A DNA stretch of 8,167 nt from GCA-002694895 sp964436345 (GTDB lineage: Bacteria; Chloroflexota; Dehalococcoidia; Lucifugimonadales; GCA-002694895), in NCBI GenBank assembly GCA_964436345.1, contig CAYTCC010000065.1, positions 1 to 8,167 of the forward strand, given 5' to 3'. Made by a program: the position numbers and the translations under genes. Below the pieces are notes generated by a model. The model saw nothing but the letters and a program-made list of their open reading frames with translations, had not been told where the DNA came from and ran no database searches. This document shows, one piece after another, positions 6,556 to 8,167 of the stretch; positions within the stretch are counted from its first letter, which is position 1; the number at the start of each line of letters is the position of its first letter.

Positions 6556-7254
6556 ATGAAAAATTTACTTGTATTAATTTTGCTACTTTCTATGCTTATA
6601 TCATGTAATAAATCTGATGATATTAAAGAAACAGATATTCAGGTAAATAACAAAACAGATAATATTCCGAAAAATGCAAATGGAATTCACATACTTATAG
6701 ATACAGAAAAACAAAATAAAATAAATGAAGAAGCAAAAGCAAAAGCTGAAGCAGAAGAAAGGGATAAAATACTAGCTGAAGCTGAACAAAAAGCTCAAGA
6801 TGATGCCAAATTAAAAGCTGAACAAAAAGCTCAAGATGATGCTAAGGCCAAAGAATTAAATGCCAAAATTTCTATAGATAAATTCGAATTAAAATATTCA
6901 GATTTATGGAAAATAGAAAAAAAAACTGCAACACATATAGAATTAAAAAGTTTATCTGGAACTTTTGATTTTGAAATAACAAAAACCCATACGTCAGATT
7001 TGGTTCCATTTACAACTTATTTGATAAATAATAACAAGGAATACAATCAAATATCTAAAAAAGTTTCTAATAAATACATTGGATATATAAGTGAAGGTGA
7101 ATACTCTGATGGAAGTATGGGAAAGATTGTTACTATGGCAGTAAAAGATAGAGGAATAATTATAATATCTATATTAAGCAATCGGAAAAAATGGTATTTA
7201 AATTCTGAAATTTTTGACTTAATGCTTGATTCTCTGAAAATTAATCCAGAATGA
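6556..7254 (+). CDS. Lipoprotein with TolA-like charged coiled coil, unrecognised C-terminal domain
   Basis: A 232-residue protein of unrecognised family. Residues 1-16 form a short lipoprotein signal peptide ending in the lipobox LIS-Cys17, so it should be lipidated and anchored in the cell envelope. Asn18-Lys19-Ser20 follow; there is no Asp at +2, which under Enterobacterial rules favours the outer membrane. Residues about 52-104 are an Ala/Lys/Glu/Gln/Asp-rich helix with coiled-coil character, like the TolA spacer, containing a 12-residue duplication (AEQKAQDDAK at 76-85 and 88-97). Residues about 106-232 form a globular alpha/beta domain with alternating strands (FDFEIT, IIIISIL) that I cannot assign. 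The bases before the ATG have no Shine-Dalgarno. An upstream ATG at 6551 meets a stop two codons later and is not the start. The gene ends in an ATGA overlap with the permease gene, so the two are co-translated and may share an envelope or transport role. Confidence 0.85.
   Translation: MKNLLVLILLLSMLISCNKSDDIKETDIQVNNKTDNIPKNANGIHILIDTEKQNKINEEAKAKAEAEERDKILAEAEQKAQDDAKLKAEQKAQDDAKAKELNAKISIDKFELKYSDLWKIEKKTATHIELKSLSGTFDFEITKTHTSDLVPFTTYLINNNKEYNQISKKVSNKYIGYISEGEYSDGSMGKIVTMAVKDRGIIIISILSNRKKWYLNSEIFDLMLDSLKINPE
6781..6852 (+). repeat. Two 36-bp tandem repeats inside the lipoprotein gene
   Basis: The copies are 6781-6816 and 6817-6852. The first 26 bases are identical and 31 of 36 match overall, encoding the duplicated AEQKAQDDAK segment in frame. 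The near-identity at DNA level suggests a recent slippage or unequal-exchange event, so copy number may vary between strains. Confidence 0.85.
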
Positions 7255-8162
7255 AAACTTTAATAAACAAATTCTATAACATGCCATCGTTATTACTTAT
7301 AACCGCAACTTTTTGCTGGGCGTTTAATACTATATTTGGGCAATTAGCCGTAGGTGAAATATCTCCTCTTCACATCGTTCCTTTAAGATGGTTATTTGTC
7401 AGTACTTTTTTATGGGTAACATATGGCAATCAAGTAAAATCTAAATGGAATTTAATACAACCACAAATTATTAAAATTATTTTTATGACATTCATGGGAT
7501 TCAGTGGTTTTAATTTACTTTTTTATACCGCGGCACATGAAACTACTGCAATAAATATTGGGATATTACAGGGTGCAATGCCTGTATTTGTAATCCTTGG
7601 TGCATATATATCATACGGGACAAAGATAAATTTAATTCAGGGGCTTGGTGTAACAATATCATTAGTAGGAGTCATTATCATTACTTTATCAGGTGATATA
7701 AATTCATTATTGGAGCTTGAAATAAATCGTGGCGATTTATTAATGCTTATTGCATGTTTTATGTACTCTTATTATACAATTGCACTAAAATCACGTATAC
7801 AAATTTCGGCAATTGCATTCTTCACATTATTGTCTGTAATAGCTATGTTTATTGCACTACCATTATTTATCGTTGAATTTGTTATATCTGGAATGTCTTA
7901 TCCTACAACTGAAGGTTGGATCATTACATTGTTAATCGCAGTTTTCCCATCCTGTGTCGCCCAAATATGTCATCTAAGAGGTGTAGATTTAGCTGGGCCA
8001 GGAAAAGCAGCAGTTTATACAAATATAGTTCCAATTTTTAGCTCTTTTCTTGCCATTTTCTTATTAAACCAATCATTTGAAATATACCATGGATTAGCAT
8101 TATCACTCGTTATAATTGGAATATGGCTTGCACAAAAAGAAACTAAAAGTTTATCGTCATAA
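7251..8162 (+). CDS. EamA/DMT-family permease (10 TM drug/metabolite transporter)
   Basis: A 303-residue inner-membrane protein, typical for the EamA (RhaT/DMT) family. Ten hydrophobic segments can be seen, at about 11-31, 38-57, 73-93, 97-120, 128-147, 161-178, 185-211, 223-240, 246-272 and 279-295, arranged as two repeats of five. Family hallmarks are CWAFNTIFGQLAV in helix 1, PLRW (44-47) and the second-repeat signature AGPGKAAVYTNIVPIFSSFLA starting at 248. Members mostly export amino acids, purines or other metabolites, or take up small metabolites; the substrate cannot be predicted from family membership. The ATG overlaps the lipoprotein stop (ATGA), indicating coupled expression from the promoter upstream of that gene. 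TAA ends 5 bases before the window edge, so a downstream operon member cannot be excluded. Confidence 0.93.
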   Translation: MKTLINKFYNMPSLLLITATFCWAFNTIFGQLAVGEISPLHIVPLRWLFVSTFLWVTYGNQVKSKWNLIQPQIIKIIFMTFMGFSGFNLLFYTAAHETTAINIGILQGAMPVFVILGAYISYGTKINLIQGLGVTISLVGVIIITLSGDINSLLELEINRGDLLMLIACFMYSYYTIALKSRIQISAIAFFTLLSVIAMFIALPLFIVEFVISGMSYPTTEGWIITLLIAVFPSCVAQICHLRGVDLAGPGKAAVYTNIVPIFSSFLAIFLLNQSFEIYHGLALSLVIIGIWLAQKETKSLSS

Positions 8163-8167
8163 GTTCA

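Noticed and set aside
1..8167. CRISPR array, insertion sequence, prophage, toxin-antitoxin or defence system
   Set aside because: No regularly spaced repeats, transposase or integrase motifs, terminal inverted repeats or nuclease/helicase genes are visible. All eight genes are assigned to metabolic, repair, envelope or transport roles.

Overview
The window is very AT-rich (about 30% G+C by eye) and extremely compact. Only about 220 of 8167 bases lie outside genes, stop codons are almost all TAA, and only one gene start has an obvious Shine-Dalgarno sequence. The protein families (Ogt, alpha/beta hydrolase, YUCCA-like flavin monooxygenase, SDR, DAO-type oxidoreductase, EamA transporter, lipoprotein) fit a streamlined, Gram-negative, probably marine heterotrophic bacterium, most likely a low-G+C alphaproteobacterium. 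That placement is inference; there is no rRNA or other phylogenetic marker here.

Layout: (1) 1-1271, minus strand: an amidase-signature hydrolase whose C-terminus runs off the left edge. (2) 1389-2655, plus strand: a two-gene operon of ogt (DNA alkylation repair) and an alpha/beta hydrolase resembling arylformamidase, overlapping by 8 bp. (3) 2647-4434, minus strand: a flavin-containing monooxygenase with an N-terminal NTF2/SnoaL-like domain, convergent with the hydrolase and overlapping it by 9 bp. (4) 4468-5283, plus strand: a classical short-chain dehydrogenase, divergent from the monooxygenase across only 33 bp. (5) 5286-6488, minus strand: a DAO-family FAD-dependent amine/amino-acid oxidoreductase, convergent with the SDR with 2 bp between stop codons. 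(6) 6556-8162, plus strand: a coiled-coil lipoprotein followed by an EamA/DMT permease, coupled by an ATGA overlap.

Functionally, five of the eight genes are soluble enzymes acting on C-N or C-O chemistry: amidase, formamidase-like hydrolase, N/C-oxidising monooxygenase, dehydrogenase and amine oxidase. Together with the permease they could form a scavenging or detoxification set for small organic nitrogen compounds. Because nearly every unit is on the opposite strand to its neighbour, this is a neighbourhood of small units, not one operon, and a shared pathway is only a hypothesis. No CRISPR array, mobile element, tRNA, rRNA or recognisable riboswitch was found. The most unusual features are the minimal divergent promoters with probable leaderless starts, the terminator-free convergent junctions, and the unrecognised repeat-containing lipoprotein.
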